Source of the DNA: Paraburkholderia sp. LEh10 | GTDB taxonomy: Bacteria; Pseudomonadota; Gammaproteobacteria; Burkholderiales; Burkholderiaceae | NCBI RefSeq assembly: GCF_017814945.1 | Contig: NZ_JAGIPX010000056.1 | Coordinates: 1-52,646 of the forward strand | Length of the DNA stretch: 52,646 nt | Reading direction: 5' to 3' | In this document: piece after piece, positions 1-8,714 of the stretch | How the letters are laid out: each line of letters starts with the position of its first letter | Numbering within the stretch: the stretch's first letter is position 1 | Notes under the pieces: generated by a model | Told to the model about the DNA's origin: nothing | Seen by the model: only the letters and a program-made list of their open reading frames with translations | Databases searched by the model: none | Translations under genes and position numbers: made by a program

Positions 1-60
1 CCGCGGCAAAGAAAGGAGGTGCCGCCCCGCACAGGGGCAACGCCTGCGCCGCGAGGCGCT
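1..60. other. Hairpin-rich intergenic segment left of the tandem repeats
   Basis: There is no gene here. Two short inverted repeats are visible: GCCCC/GGGGC at 24-28 and 34-38, and CGCCT/AGGCG at 41-45 and 54-58. From memory, the purine-rich start followed by a GCCGCCCC hairpin resembles a short dispersed intergenic repeat common in Paraburkholderia genomes; this was not checked. Neither hairpin has a T-tract, so an intrinsic terminator is not supported. Confidence 0.4.
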
Positions 61-212
61 ATCGCGGATGCCAGCGATAGTGGCAAAACATAAGGTGCAT
101 CGCGGATGCCAGCGCAAAGGCAAAAACAAAACCGCATCGCGGATGCCCGCGCAAAGGCAAAACATAAGCCGCATCGCGGATGCCAGCGCAAAGGCAAAAC
201 CAAAACCAACCG
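61..212. repeat. Imperfect 37-bp tandem repeat, about four copies
   Basis: Units begin at 61, 99, 136 and 173, each opening with ATCGCGGATGCC and followed by GCGCAAAGGCAAAA and a variable tail. Units 2 and 3 are 37 bp, unit 1 is 38 bp, and unit 4 drifts at its end. The array lies just beyond the stop codon of the YdeP-type gene (227), so it is in that transcript's 3' flank. It can be read as an open frame on the plus strand, but there is no start signal or recognisable protein. It looks like non-coding repetitive DNA. Confidence 0.75.
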
Positions 213-226
213 CGTCGCAGACAAAA

Positions 227-2530
227 TCAACCAGCCCGCAACAACACAGGGATCGACTTCGACGTCGGCGTATTGCACACGTCGGCCACACTCGACAGCG
301 GCACGAGCGGATTCGTTTCCGGATAGTAAGCACCAAGGCAACCGCGCGGAATATCATACTCAACCAGCAGAAAGCGCTCCGCGCGCCGCTCGATGCCGTC
401 GTCCCAGATCGTTTCCATATCGACCCAGTCGCCCGCCTTGAAACCAAGCATCGCGATATCGGCCGCATTCGCGAACACAACCCGGCGCTGGTCGTAGACA
501 CCGCGATAGCGGTCGTCGAGCGCGTAGATCGTGGTGTTGTACTGGTCGTGCGAACGCGTCGTCATCAGCGTCATCGCGCGTTCGCCATGCAGCCTGCGCG
601 CGCGCTGGATCGGCGTGTCGCGCTCGATCGCGTGCACGACGAAGTTCGCCTTGCCCGTGCCCGTCTGCCAGTCGCGTTCGCGGGAAGCCACGCGCAAATG
701 GAAGCCGCCCGGCTGCGCGATGCGCTTGTTGTATTCGTAGAAGCCGTCGATCGACCATTCAATCGCGTCGCGGATCTTCGCGTAGTCGTCCGCGTAACCG
801 AGCCAGTCGACTTTGTTGCTGCCGAGCGTCGCGTGCGCAATCTGCGCGACGATGCGCGTCTCCGACACGAGGTTGTCCGACGCGGGCTTGTTCATCCCAT
901 ACGATATGTGGACCATGCTCATCGAATCCTCGACGCTCACGCCTTGCGCGACGCCGTTCTGCAGGTCGATTTCGGTGCGGCCGAGCGTCGGCAGGATCAG
1001 CGCGTCCTTGCCGTGCACGAGATGGCTGCGATTGAGCTTGGTCGTGATGTGAACCGTCAGGTCGCACGAACGCAGCGCGTCCCACGTGCGCGGCGTGTCG
1101 GGCGTCGCAATCGAGAAGTTGCCGCCGAGTCCGATGAACACCTTCACGTGGCCTTCGAGCATCGCTTCGATCGTCTCGACGACGTCGTAGCCGTGCTCGC
1201 GCGGCGGCTCGAAATCGAACACCTTGCCGAGGCGGTCGAGAAAGGCCTGGCTCGGCTTTTCCTCGATGCCGACCGTGCGGTTGCCCTGCACGTTCGAGTG
1301 GCCGCGCACGGGGCACAGGCCCGCGCCCAGGCGGCCGATATTGCCGCGCATCAGCATCAGGTTCGACAGCATGTGCACGGTCGCCACCGAGTTCTTGTGC
1401 TGCGTGATGCCCATGCCCCACGTCGAAATCACGCGCTTGCCGTTCGCGTAGATGCGCGCGAGGTTCTCGATGTCTTCGCGCGCCACGCCCGATTCCTCGA
1501 CGAGCGCGTCCCAGCGTTCTGCGCGCAAATCGGCGGCGAACGCTGCAAAGTTTGCGGTGTGCTCTTCGATGAACGCAACGTCGAGCACGCGCTCCGCGTC
1601 CTGCTCGACGGCAATGTCGTCGAGTTCGAGCACGCGCTTGGCCACGCCCTTGATCAGCGCGAAGTCGCCGCCTATCTTCGGCTGGATGAACGTCGACGCG
1701 ATCTTGACACCCGACATCATCACCATGTCCGTGACGTGCTGCGGGCTCGCGAAGCGTTCGAGGCCGCGCTCGCGCAGCGGATTGATCGACACGATGGTCG
1801 CGCCGCGCTTCGCGCATTCGCGCAACTCGCCGAGCATGCGCGGGTGGTTGGTCGCGGGATTCTGTCCGAAGATCAGCAGCGTGTCGGCATGCTCGAAGTC
1901 GTCGAGCGTCACCGTGCCCTTGCCGATGCCGACCGTGGCCGGCAGGCCGCGGCTCGTCGCCTCGTGGCACATGTTCGAGCAGTCGGGGAAGTTGTTGGTG
2001 CCGTACATGCGCACGAATAGCTGGTACAGGAACGCGGCCTCGTTGCTCGCGCGGCCCGACGTGTAGAACGCCGCCTGATGCGGGCTGTCGAGGCCCTTCA
2101 GATGCTTCGCGATCAACGCATAGGCGTCGTCCCACGAGATGGGCCGGTACTTGTCGGTCGGCGCGTCATAGACCATCGGGTCGGTCAGGCGGCCGTGCTG
2201 TTCGAGCGTGTAGTCGTCCTGCTTCATCAGCGCGTCGACGGTGTATTGCTCGAAGAACGCGGACGTCACACGCTTGGTCGTCGCTTCCGCCGCGACAGCC
2301 TTCACGCCGTTTTCGCAGAACTCGAATGTCGACGCATGCTGACGGTCCGGCCACGCGCAACCCGGGCAGTCGAAGCCGTCCGGCTGGTTCTGCTTGAAGA
2401 GCGTCCTGTAGTTCCCGCCCGCGACCTTTTCCTTGATCAGATTGATCGCCACGTACTTCAGCGCGCCCCATCCGGCGGCCGGCCCGGTGTACGGTTCGAT
2501 GCGGCCTGGCTTGGTGGTGATCTTGTCCAT
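227..2530 (-). CDS. FdhF/YdeP-family molybdopterin oxidoreductase
   Basis: This 767-residue protein resembles the alpha subunit of formate dehydrogenases and E. coli YdeP, which is linked to acid resistance; its substrate is unknown. The N-terminus carries C55, C58 and C72, fewer cysteines than a standard [4Fe-4S] domain displays. The body is the molybdopterin oxidoreductase domain, with C184-x3-C188-H189 where formate dehydrogenases place the Mo-ligating Cys or Sec followed by a catalytic His. The C-terminal 130 residues form the dinucleotide-binding domain. The ATG at 2530 was preferred over an upstream in-frame start at 2605 because the MDKITT start is typical and a GGAAC lies just upstream. 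No fdhD, Fe-S subunit or membrane subunit is adjacent, so it probably works as a soluble cytoplasmic enzyme. It is divergent from the MocR-type gene at 2720. The family call is firm and the reaction is not. Confidence 0.88.
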   Translation of the reverse strand: MDKITTKPGRIEPYTGPAAGWGALKYVAINLIKEKVAGGNYRTLFKQNQPDGFDCPGCAWPDRQHASTFEFCENGVKAVAAEATTKRVTSAFFEQYTVDALMKQDDYTLEQHGRLTDPMVYDAPTDKYRPISWDDAYALIAKHLKGLDSPHQAAFYTSGRASNEAAFLYQLFVRMYGTNNFPDCSNMCHEATSRGLPATVGIGKGTVTLDDFEHADTLLIFGQNPATNHPRMLGELRECAKRGATIVSINPLRERGLERFASPQHVTDMVMMSGVKIASTFIQPKIGGDFALIKGVAKRVLELDDIAVEQDAERVLDVAFIEEHTANFAAFAADLRAERWDALVEESGVAREDIENLARIYANGKRVISTWGMGITQHKNSVATVHMLSNLMLMRGNIGRLGAGLCPVRGHSNVQGNRTVGIEEKPSQAFLDRLGKVFDFEPPREHGYDVVETIEAMLEGHVKVFIGLGGNFSIATPDTPRTWDALRSCDLTVHITTKLNRSHLVHGKDALILPTLGRTEIDLQNGVAQGVSVEDSMSMVHISYGMNKPASDNLVSETRIVAQIAHATLGSNKVDWLGYADDYAKIRDAIEWSIDGFYEYNKRIAQPGGFHLRVASRERDWQTGTGKANFVVHAIERDTPIQRARRLHGERAMTLMTTRSHDQYNTTIYALDDRYRGVYDQRRVVFANAADIAMLGFKAGDWVDMETIWDDGIERRAERFLLVEYDIPRGCLGAYYPETNPLVPLSSVADVCNTPTSKSIPVLLRAG

Positions 2531-2719
2531 ATTCTGTTCCAACGTGGCTTGATGTTGAGCCAAGAGTAGTGGGGAATACGCGTAGCCGGCATGTACACAA
2601 TGCATGAAACAAAAAGAGTACAGTTGCGACTGTTATCGGCGAAAACGGTCGTGCGCGGCTAACTGTGCTCAAAAGAGGTGCGCCGCGCCCGTCCGCCGTG
2701 CTGAAGTCAGAGGCATCCA

Positions 2720-4159
2720 TTGAAGCTCTACGAAGAACTGGCGAAGGAGATCGAAGGGCAGATCCGGCGAGGCGTATTCCGGCCGGGCGAGCGTGTGCCC
2801 TCCGTGCGGCAGACCAGCCAGCACCGGCAGATTTCGATCACGACCGTGATTCGCGCGTATCTGCTGCTGGAGAGCAAGGGCATCATCCAGAGCCGCCCGC
2901 AATCGGGCTATTTCGTGCGGCTCGGTACACACGCCGCCGCCGCGCCCATGCATGAACTCGACGTATCAAGGCCGATCGCCGTTTCGGCGCAGGTCGACGT
3001 GAGCCGGCTCGTGCTGTCCACGCTGCGCTCGATCGGCAGCGACGAAGCCGTGCCGCTTGGCTCGCCGTATCCCGATCCAGGCCTCTTCCCGTTTCAGAAG
3101 ATCAACCGTTACGCGCATGCGATCGGCCGCCGCAAGACGCAATGGGGCGTCACCGACGAACTGCCGCCTGGCAACCCCGACCTGATCCGGCAGATCGCGC
3201 GGCGCTATCTGGAGAATGGCATTGCGATCGATCCGAACGAGATCGTCGTGACGGTCGGCGCGACGGAGGCGATCAATCTGTGCCTGCAGGCGGTGGCAAA
3301 GCCGGGTGATACAGTCGCCGTCGAATCGCCGACGTTCTACGCGATGCTGCACGCAATCGAGCGCATGGGCATGCGCGCGATCGAAGTGGCGACGCATCCG
3401 CGCGAGGGCATCGACGTCGGCGCGCTCGCGCAGATTCTCGACAAGCGCAGGATCGCCGCGTGCATGGTGATGCCGAACTTCCAGAATCCGCTCGGCTTCC
3501 AGATGCCCGACGAGAAGAAGCGCGAACTGGTCAAGCTGCTCGCGAAGCACGACGTGCCCGCGATCGAAAACGACGTCTATCACGAACTGTATTTCGGCGA
3601 TGTGCATCCCGGCGCGCTGAAGAACTACGATCGAAAAGGGCTCGTGCTGCATTGCGCATCGTTTTCGAAGACGCTCACGTCCGCGTACCGGATCGGCTGG
3701 GCGATGCCGGGCCGCTATCGCGAGCAGGTCGAAAAGCTCAAGTTTCTCAACACGCTGACCACGCCGTCGATTCCGCAGCTGGCGATCGCCGAGTATCTGA
3801 AGCAGGATGGCTACGAGCACCATTTGCGCAAGCTGCGCAAGGGCTTCGCACAGCGCGCGAAGCTGATGACGACGCTCGTCACGCGCTTCTTTCCCGAAGG
3901 CACACGCGTGTCGCATCCGACGGGCGGCTACGTGCTATGGGTCGAACTGCCGCGCACCGTGGATTCGATGCAGCTCTACAAGCTCGCGCTCGAGCACGGC
4001 ATCACGGTGGGCCCCGGTTATATGTTCTCGACGACGAACGGGTATAGCCATTGCATCCGCTTGAATTACAGTTACGCATGGTCGCCGGAAATCGAAAACG
4101 CGCTGGTGACGATCGGCAAGCTGGCCGCCGCGAGCATGCGCCACCCGGCGACGTCCTGA
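2720..4159 (+). CDS. MocR/PdxR-type GntR regulator with aminotransferase domain
   Basis: The 479-residue protein has an N-terminal GntR winged helix (residues 1-70) and a fold-type I aminotransferase-like domain (about 100-470). The PLP lysine is K317 in the SFSKTLTSAYR motif, with N256, D285 and Y287 as the expected cofactor contacts. These proteins sense PLP or an amino-acid-related ligand and regulate a neighbouring gene. Translation appears to start at a TTG (2720) behind AGAGG. The gene is transcribed divergently from the YdeP-type oxidoreductase across a 189-bp spacer, so it may regulate that gene or itself; this is inferred from position only. No PLP-synthesis gene is nearby, so PdxR is not claimed. 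Confidence 0.88.
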   Translation: MKLYEELAKEIEGQIRRGVFRPGERVPSVRQTSQHRQISITTVIRAYLLLESKGIIQSRPQSGYFVRLGTHAAAAPMHELDVSRPIAVSAQVDVSRLVLSTLRSIGSDEAVPLGSPYPDPGLFPFQKINRYAHAIGRRKTQWGVTDELPPGNPDLIRQIARRYLENGIAIDPNEIVVTVGATEAINLCLQAVAKPGDTVAVESPTFYAMLHAIERMGMRAIEVATHPREGIDVGALAQILDKRRIAACMVMPNFQNPLGFQMPDEKKRELVKLLAKHDVPAIENDVYHELYFGDVHPGALKNYDRKGLVLHCASFSKTLTSAYRIGWAMPGRYREQVEKLKFLNTLTTPSIPQLAIAEYLKQDGYEHHLRKLRKGFAQRAKLMTTLVTRFFPEGTRVSHPTGGYVLWVELPRTVDSMQLYKLALEHGITVGPGYMFSTTNGYSHCIRLNYSYAWSPEIENALVTIGKLAAASMRHPATS

Positions 4160-4199
4160 ATGGGCGCAGACGTGAAAGCGCGCGAATGGGAGATTCGAC

Positions 4200-4508
4200 T
4201 TGAACCCGAACGACTCGGCACACGACAAGCATCGCGACGACGATGACGACGACAACGAACTCGACCCGACCGTCGAACTGCTATTGACGCTGCTGTGGGA
4301 AGCCGCGCACGAGCCATCCGGCAAGCCGTGGTCGCTCGCGAAGCTCAGCAAGCGCGCCGATCTGCCGATGAGCACGTTGCGGCGCTATCTGACGCAATTG
4401 CAGTCGGCGGGCGTGCTCGACGTGCAGATGGACGACGAAGGGCGCGGCACCGCGGCGCTCACGGCCGAAGGGCGCGAACTCTGCGAGGCGCTGTTCGGCG
4501 AGCCGTGA
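4200..4508 (+). CDS. Small winged helix-turn-helix protein
   Basis: This is a 102-residue cytoplasmic protein with an acidic N-terminal tail (run of Asp at about residues 13-18). A compact winged-helix domain follows, with a recognition-helix region LPMSTLRRYLTQLQ and a wing ending in TAEGRELCEALF. The layout recalls the IclR/MarR DNA-binding half without an effector domain. It starts at a TTG (4200) with GGGAG seven bases upstream. It follows the MocR-type gene by 40 bp on the same strand, so co-transcription is likely. It converges with the FUSC gene. Its target is unknown. Confidence 0.75.
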   Translation: MNPNDSAHDKHRDDDDDDNELDPTVELLLTLLWEAAHEPSGKPWSLAKLSKRADLPMSTLRRYLTQLQSAGVLDVQMDDEGRGTAALTAEGRELCEALFGEP

Positions 4509-4539
4509 GCGTGCGCAAACTTGACGCGATGGGCGGCGT

Positions 4540-5694
4540 CTACGGCGTGGCTTCTTCGGATGCGGGCAGGAAAGAGAAGCGCGTCGCGATCAGCATGACG
4601 CAGGTGAGTATCGCGATGCCCGTCAGGATGCCCGCGAGCCGCAGCATCGCGGGATGCGGGTCGGCGGACCAAGCGTGGTCCTGCACGAAGACCATGATGA
4701 ACGCGATCGTGAACTGCCGGCCGATGTAGCTCGCGCCCTGCTTGCCCGTCTGCACGTGACAGCCCGCCCACACGCCCGCCGCCAGCGCGAGCAGGCACGG
4801 CACAACCTGGCCGTGCATCAGCGGCAGCAGCGCGATGCCGACGGCGCCCGCGATCAGGCAGCCGACCACGCGCTGCACCATCTTGTCGGCGACAGGTTTC
4901 TGCGAGCGCACGACGATCGAAGTCGGCGGCAAGATCATCACCGCAATCGTCGTCACAAGTGCCTGCGCGAAGCCCGGCAGCTTGAGCGCGTAGGTGAGCG
5001 CAGTGAGTATCGCGATCGCGATGCCCGCCTGCACGGCGAGCACGGCGCGCGCATGGCGCAGCGTCTCGAAGGTCGGCCGTCGATCGTTGGCCGAGGCAGC
5101 CGCCGCCGCCACGACTTTCGATGCAGGATGCCGCCGCTCGTACCACTGGATGCCGACGTGGAACGCGCCCGACACGGCGAGGCACGCGAACGTGCCGACA
5201 CACACTTCGGCGACGCGCAGCATCGCGAACGAAGCCGTCGGGCCGAACTTCAGCAATTCGTGCGCCTCATACGTGACCATCAGTGACGTGATGCCGCCGA
5301 GCACCCACGCGTACGATGCCGACGAACCGTTTGCGCGATACACGCACAGTGCGCCGATGATGCCGAGCACGGGCACGAAGAGCCAGGGCCGGTCGCCGAT
5401 CATCGGCCCGATCAGCGCGCCGAGCAGGGCGCCGAGTATCGTGCCGAGCACGCGATGCAGCGCGCGTTCGGCGGAGGCCGAAAAGCGCGTCTGCATCACG
5501 GCGAAACCGCTGATGGCGGCCCACCACGTATTCGGCAGATGCAGCAGGTGCGCGAGCGCCACCGACAGCACGACCGACATCACCGCCTCGACGCCGAACA
5601 GCGCGCGCTCGTGCGTCGGCTTCCAGGCGGCGATCTCGCGGCCGAGCGCCAACAGCGCGTCGCGGCCGATCTGCATGAACATATGGGTGCGCAT
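4540..5694 (-). CDS. FUSC-family inner membrane protein (aromatic acid exporter-like)
   Basis: This 384-residue protein has two homologous hydrophobic blocks (about residues 30-170 and 215-375), each with several transmembrane helices, joined by a charged cytoplasmic segment (HPASK...NDRRPTFETLRHARAVLA). This matches the FUSC/YccS/AaeB half-size family, whose members are implicated in efflux of aromatic acids and other organic anions. The ATG at 5694 has AGGGG six bases upstream. No membrane-fusion (AaeA) or outer-membrane partner is adjacent, so specificity cannot be assigned. The LysE-type exporter lies 38 bp upstream on the same strand, and the two may be co-transcribed. Confidence 0.82.
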   Translation of the reverse strand: MRTHMFMQIGRDALLALGREIAAWKPTHERALFGVEAVMSVVLSVALAHLLHLPNTWWAAISGFAVMQTRFSASAERALHRVLGTILGALLGALIGPMIGDRPWLFVPVLGIIGALCVYRANGSSASYAWVLGGITSLMVTYEAHELLKFGPTASFAMLRVAEVCVGTFACLAVSGAFHVGIQWYERRHPASKVVAAAAASANDRRPTFETLRHARAVLAVQAGIAIAILTALTYALKLPGFAQALVTTIAVMILPPTSIVVRSQKPVADKMVQRVVGCLIAGAVGIALLPLMHGQVVPCLLALAAGVWAGCHVQTGKQGASYIGRQFTIAFIMVFVQDHAWSADPHPAMLRLAGILTGIAILTCVMLIATRFSFLPASEEATP

Positions 5695-5732
5695 GCGTGG
5701 CCCCTGTCCGGGCTGAAGTGAAGAAACGGAAG

Positions 5733-6344
5733 TTAGCGCGTCGCGATTGCGGCCGCCGCGCCCGCCATCATCGTGGCGCTGGTGCGGTTCGCGATCTTGA
5801 CAGCGCGGCGGCTCCTCAGCAGCGCACGCGCCTTGACGGCGGCGAGCGCCCAGACGAAGTCGACGCTCAGCAGCACGGCGAACGTCGTCAGTGTGAGTTC
5901 GAGCCACGCGAGCGTGCCGACGCGCGACAGGTCGACGATGGTGGGCAGCAGCGCGAGATAGAAGACCATGATCTTCGGGTTGCCGAGCGTCACCATCAGT
6001 CCCGCGACGAACATCCGCCACGGCGACTGGCCGCCCGGCAGCGCGCTTTGATGGACGGTGGTGGGCGCGAACCACATCTTCCACGCGAGGTAGAGCAGAT
6101 AGGCGACGCCCGCGAATTTCAGCGCGATGAAGACAAGCGCGAACGCGTGGGCGACGACGGCGAGCCCGGCCACCGCGCAGGTGAGCCACAGCGCTTCGCC
6201 GAGCCACATCGCGGCGAGGAACGGGAGCACGTCCCTGAAGCCGTTGGTCAGCACGCGTGCGACGAGGGCTGCGATGCTGGGGCCGGGCGAGCCCGCGGCG
6301 ACGATCAGCGCGAGCGCGAAGACGAGAAGACCTGAAAGTGCCAT
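5733..6344 (-). CDS. LysE/RhtB-family amino acid exporter
   Basis: This is a 203-residue inner membrane protein with about six helices. It carries the family signature near the N-terminus (ALIVAAGSPGPSIAALVARV) and a second conserved stretch, LVTLGNPKIMVFYLALLP. LysE/RhtB proteins export amino acids or related metabolites by proton antiport. The ATG at 6344 has AGGAG seven bases upstream. It precedes the FUSC gene on the same strand, so two exporters may share a transcript. The substrate cannot be read from sequence. Confidence 0.88.
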   Translation of the reverse strand: MALSGLLVFALALIVAAGSPGPSIAALVARVLTNGFRDVLPFLAAMWLGEALWLTCAVAGLAVVAHAFALVFIALKFAGVAYLLYLAWKMWFAPTTVHQSALPGGQSPWRMFVAGLMVTLGNPKIMVFYLALLPTIVDLSRVGTLAWLELTLTTFAVLLSVDFVWALAAVKARALLRSRRAVKIANRTSATMMAGAAAAIATR

Positions 6345-6461
6345 CGAACGACTCCTGACAAGAGTGCCTCCGTGCTGGGCATTATATCGGCGAGTCGCGT
6401 CCGTTTGATTTCGACGCTCCGGGCCGCGGCAGGTTGGACTGCATCGGCTGACAGTGTCAAT

Positions 6462-7022
6462 ATGTCCGCGTGTACTTTGCCGCCGAGCCCGATGCAAGCG
6501 CCCGATATCAGCTATAGAACCGCGGTACCCGACGATGTCGAGTCGATTCGCGTCGTCGAGTACGAGGCCGCGCAGCGTTTCGTGAGCGTCGGTTTGACGG
6601 GCATCGCGGCAGCGCGCCCGATGGATGCGCCGTTCGTGCTAAGGAAGGTGCGGGCTTCGGAGGTGATTGTCGCGCAGTGCGAGGGAGCCTGCGTCGGCTT
6701 CGTGATGTTCGCGATGCTGCGCACGCGGATCTATGTCGAAGCACTCGATGTGCTGCCTCAGCATGCGGGGCGGCGGATCGGTGCGGCCTTGCTCGATCGC
6801 GTCGATGCAAGGGCACGCGAGACAGGCGCGACGCATGTCGATTTGTCGACGTTCCGGGACGTGCCGTGGAATGCACCGTATTACGGGAGGCTTGGCTTCA
6901 GCGTGCTCGAAGACGATGAGCTTGATGCGGCGCTGCTGCGCATCCGCAAATTGCGGATTGCGCGCGGCGTCGATGAGACGCGGCGCGTGTTCATGCGGCG
7001 CACGGTGAAGCCCGCTGCCTGA
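6462..7022 (+). CDS. GNAT-family N-acetyltransferase
   Basis: The protein is about 186 residues with one GNAT domain starting at ISYRTAVPDDVESI. The beta-bulge/P-loop region reads IYVEALDVLPQHAGRRIGAALLD, where QHAGRRIG is the acetyl-CoA pyrophosphate-binding motif, followed by the C-terminal YYGRLGFSVL signature. It acetylates a small amine or protein N-terminus that is not identifiable here. The start is uncertain: ATGs at 6462 and 6492 both have weak ribosome-binding sites, and the frame stays open upstream to 6372. It is divergent from the LysE gene. Confidence 0.8.
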   Translation: MSACTLPPSPMQAPDISYRTAVPDDVESIRVVEYEAAQRFVSVGLTGIAAARPMDAPFVLRKVRASEVIVAQCEGACVGFVMFAMLRTRIYVEALDVLPQHAGRRIGAALLDRVDARARETGATHVDLSTFRDVPWNAPYYGRLGFSVLEDDELDAALLRIRKLRIARGVDETRRVFMRRTVKPAA

Positions 7023-7046
7023 AGCCAGTTGCACGCACAGCCGACA

Positions 7047-7078
7047 TAAAAAACGCGGCCGAACCATACCGGCCGCGT
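7047..7078 (-). terminator. Rho-independent terminator of the old-yellow-enzyme gene
   Basis: A perfect 9-bp inverted repeat (ACGCGGCCG at 7053-7061, CGGCCGCGT at 7070-7078, 8-base loop) is flanked on its left by six A residues. These become a T-run after the stem when read on the minus strand. It sits about 58 bp beyond the stop codon of the reductase gene ending at 7136. It also lies 25 bp after the GNAT stop on the other strand, where it has no T-run. Confidence 0.85.
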
Positions 7079-7135
7079 CAGCGCGCTGCTTACTGCCTGC
7101 TGCTTACCTTATGCCGCGATAAGCGCGGCGTGCGT

Positions 7136-8197
7136 TCAGCTCACCGCTTCCAGCGACGGATAGTCGATGTACCCTGTTTCGCCTTCCGCGTAGAACGTCG
7201 CGGGAACCGGCTCGTTTAGCGGCGCGTCCAGTTCGAAGCGGCGCACGAGGTCTGGATTGGCGATATACAGCTTGCCCCACGCGACAGCATCCGCTTCGCC
7301 GGAATCGAGCAGCTTCTGCGCGCTTTCCTTGGTGAACTTCTCGTTCGCGATATAGACGCCGCCGAATTCTTTCTTCAGTTGCGGGCCGAGGCGATCGTCG
7401 CCGAGCGCTTCGCGCGCGGCGATAAACGCGATCTTGCGCTTGCCAAGTTCGCGCGCGACATAGCCGAAGGTTGCCGCCGGATGGGAGTCACCCATCGTGT
7501 GCGAGTCGCCGCGCGGCGCGAGGTGCATGCCGACGCGGTTCGCGCCCCACACGTCGATACACGCGTCCGTCACTTCGAGCATCAGGCGCGCGCGGTTTTC
7601 GATCGAGCCGCCGTATGCATCGGTGCGCCTGTTGGTGCTGTCCTGCAGGAACTGATCGAGCAGATAGCCGTTCGCGCCGTGCACTTCGACACCGTCGAAG
7701 CCCGCCTTCTTCGCGTTTTCCGCACCCTTGCGATACGCGGCGACGATGCCGGGAATCTCCGAGATGTCGAGTGCGCGGGGCGTCACGTAAGCACGCTGCG
7801 GACGCACGAGGCTCACGTGGCCTTGCGGCGCGATCGCGCTCGGTGCGACGGGCAGTTCGCCGTCGAGGAACACCGGGTCCGACACGCGGCCGACGTGCCA
7901 CAGTTGCAGGTAGATCAGGCCGCCTGCCTTGTGGACGGCGTCCGTGACGAGCTTCCAGCCTTCGACCTGTTCGTCCGACCAGATGCCCGGCGTGTCGGCG
8001 TAACCGAGACCTTGCGGCGTCACGGACGTCGCCTCGGAGATGATCAGGCCGGCGCTCGCACGTTCGGCGTAGTACTTCGCCATCAACGCGTTGGGCACGC
8101 GCACGTTGCCGGCGCGCTGACGCGTGAGCGGCGCCATCACGATACGGTTCTTCAGCGTCAGGTCGCCAATCTGGAGCGGGTCGAAGAGAGTCGGCAT
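7136..8197 (-). CDS. Old yellow enzyme (NemA-like NADH:flavin oxidoreductase)
   Basis: This is a 353-residue FMN-dependent TIM-barrel enzyme. It shows the family's N-terminal RIVMAPLTR strand and the substrate-binding pair H173/N176 in EVHGANGYLLDQFL, followed by a tyrosine. The phosphate-binding end is the YIANPDLVRRF region. Such enzymes reduce activated alkenes, N-ethylmaleimide, nitro-esters and quinones with NAD(P)H in the cytoplasm. The ATG at 8197 has AGGA upstream. The ArsR regulator lies 76 bp upstream on the same strand, the usual arrangement for electrophile-responsive control. A strong terminator follows at 7047-7078. Confidence 0.92.
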   Translation of the reverse strand: MPTLFDPLQIGDLTLKNRIVMAPLTRQRAGNVRVPNALMAKYYAERASAGLIISEATSVTPQGLGYADTPGIWSDEQVEGWKLVTDAVHKAGGLIYLQLWHVGRVSDPVFLDGELPVAPSAIAPQGHVSLVRPQRAYVTPRALDISEIPGIVAAYRKGAENAKKAGFDGVEVHGANGYLLDQFLQDSTNRRTDAYGGSIENRARLMLEVTDACIDVWGANRVGMHLAPRGDSHTMGDSHPAATFGYVARELGKRKIAFIAAREALGDDRLGPQLKKEFGGVYIANEKFTKESAQKLLDSGEADAVAWGKLYIANPDLVRRFELDAPLNEPVPATFYAEGETGYIDYPSLEAVS

Positions 8198-8273
8198 AGT
8201 TCCATTCCTTGTGGGCGCATGGCCCATGTGTGTCAAGACTGCATTCGGAAAAGCGAAGACGCGGGCGCGCCGC

Positions 8274-8603
8274 TCAGAGATCCGCGCTGATGTGCGCGAG
8301 AAACGCGTTAATCACCGCTTCGTTGCGCTTGAAGAAAACCCATTGGCCTACCCGCGTCGACGTGATCAATCCCGCGCGCTGCAACGCGGCCAGGTGCGCT
8401 GACACGGTGGACTGCGACAGGCCGCAGCTTTCGTCGAACTGGCCGGCGCATACGCCGTGTTCGTACGAAAGCTTCTGCGACGGAAAGTGCTTTTCCGGCT
8501 CTCGCAGCTGCGCAAGAATCGCGCGACGCGCCGGATTGGCCAGCGCCTTGTGGATCGCGTCGACGTCGATTTCGGTGGTCTTCGGGTTGGTCTTCGTGCT
8601 CAT
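8274..8603 (-). CDS. ArsR-family transcriptional regulator
   Basis: The 109-residue protein has a winged-helix domain. The helix-turn-helix is around residues 56-78 (DESCGLSQSTVSAHLAALQRAGLI), and the wing ends in STRVGQWVFFKRNEAV. Two cysteines, C52 and C60, precede the recognition helix. The classical metal-binding CxC of arsenic sensors is absent. Since the downstream gene is an old yellow enzyme, a thiol-based electrophile or oxidant switch is a reasonable inference. The start at 8603 has no strong ribosome-binding site. Confidence 0.85.
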   Translation of the reverse strand: MSTKTNPKTTEIDVDAIHKALANPARRAILAQLREPEKHFPSQKLSYEHGVCAGQFDESCGLSQSTVSAHLAALQRAGLITSTRVGQWVFFKRNEAVINAFLAHISADL

Positions 8604-8714
8604 AAAACGGCGGGCAGATTCTCTGGCCGGTGTGTCGGCGTCTGCATCGTGGTGGAGCGAATCTTATATCGCGTTTTTGCGATATGCAACGATGGCCTTA
8701 CTCGGTGTGTGGTG

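Noticed and set aside
61..212. CRISPR array
   Set aside because: The repeats are directly adjacent with no unique spacers, and no cas genes are present.
68..2020. Long plus-strand frame opposite the YdeP-type gene
   Set aside because: The composition is that of a shadow frame. The minus-strand product has clear molybdoenzyme motifs along its whole length.
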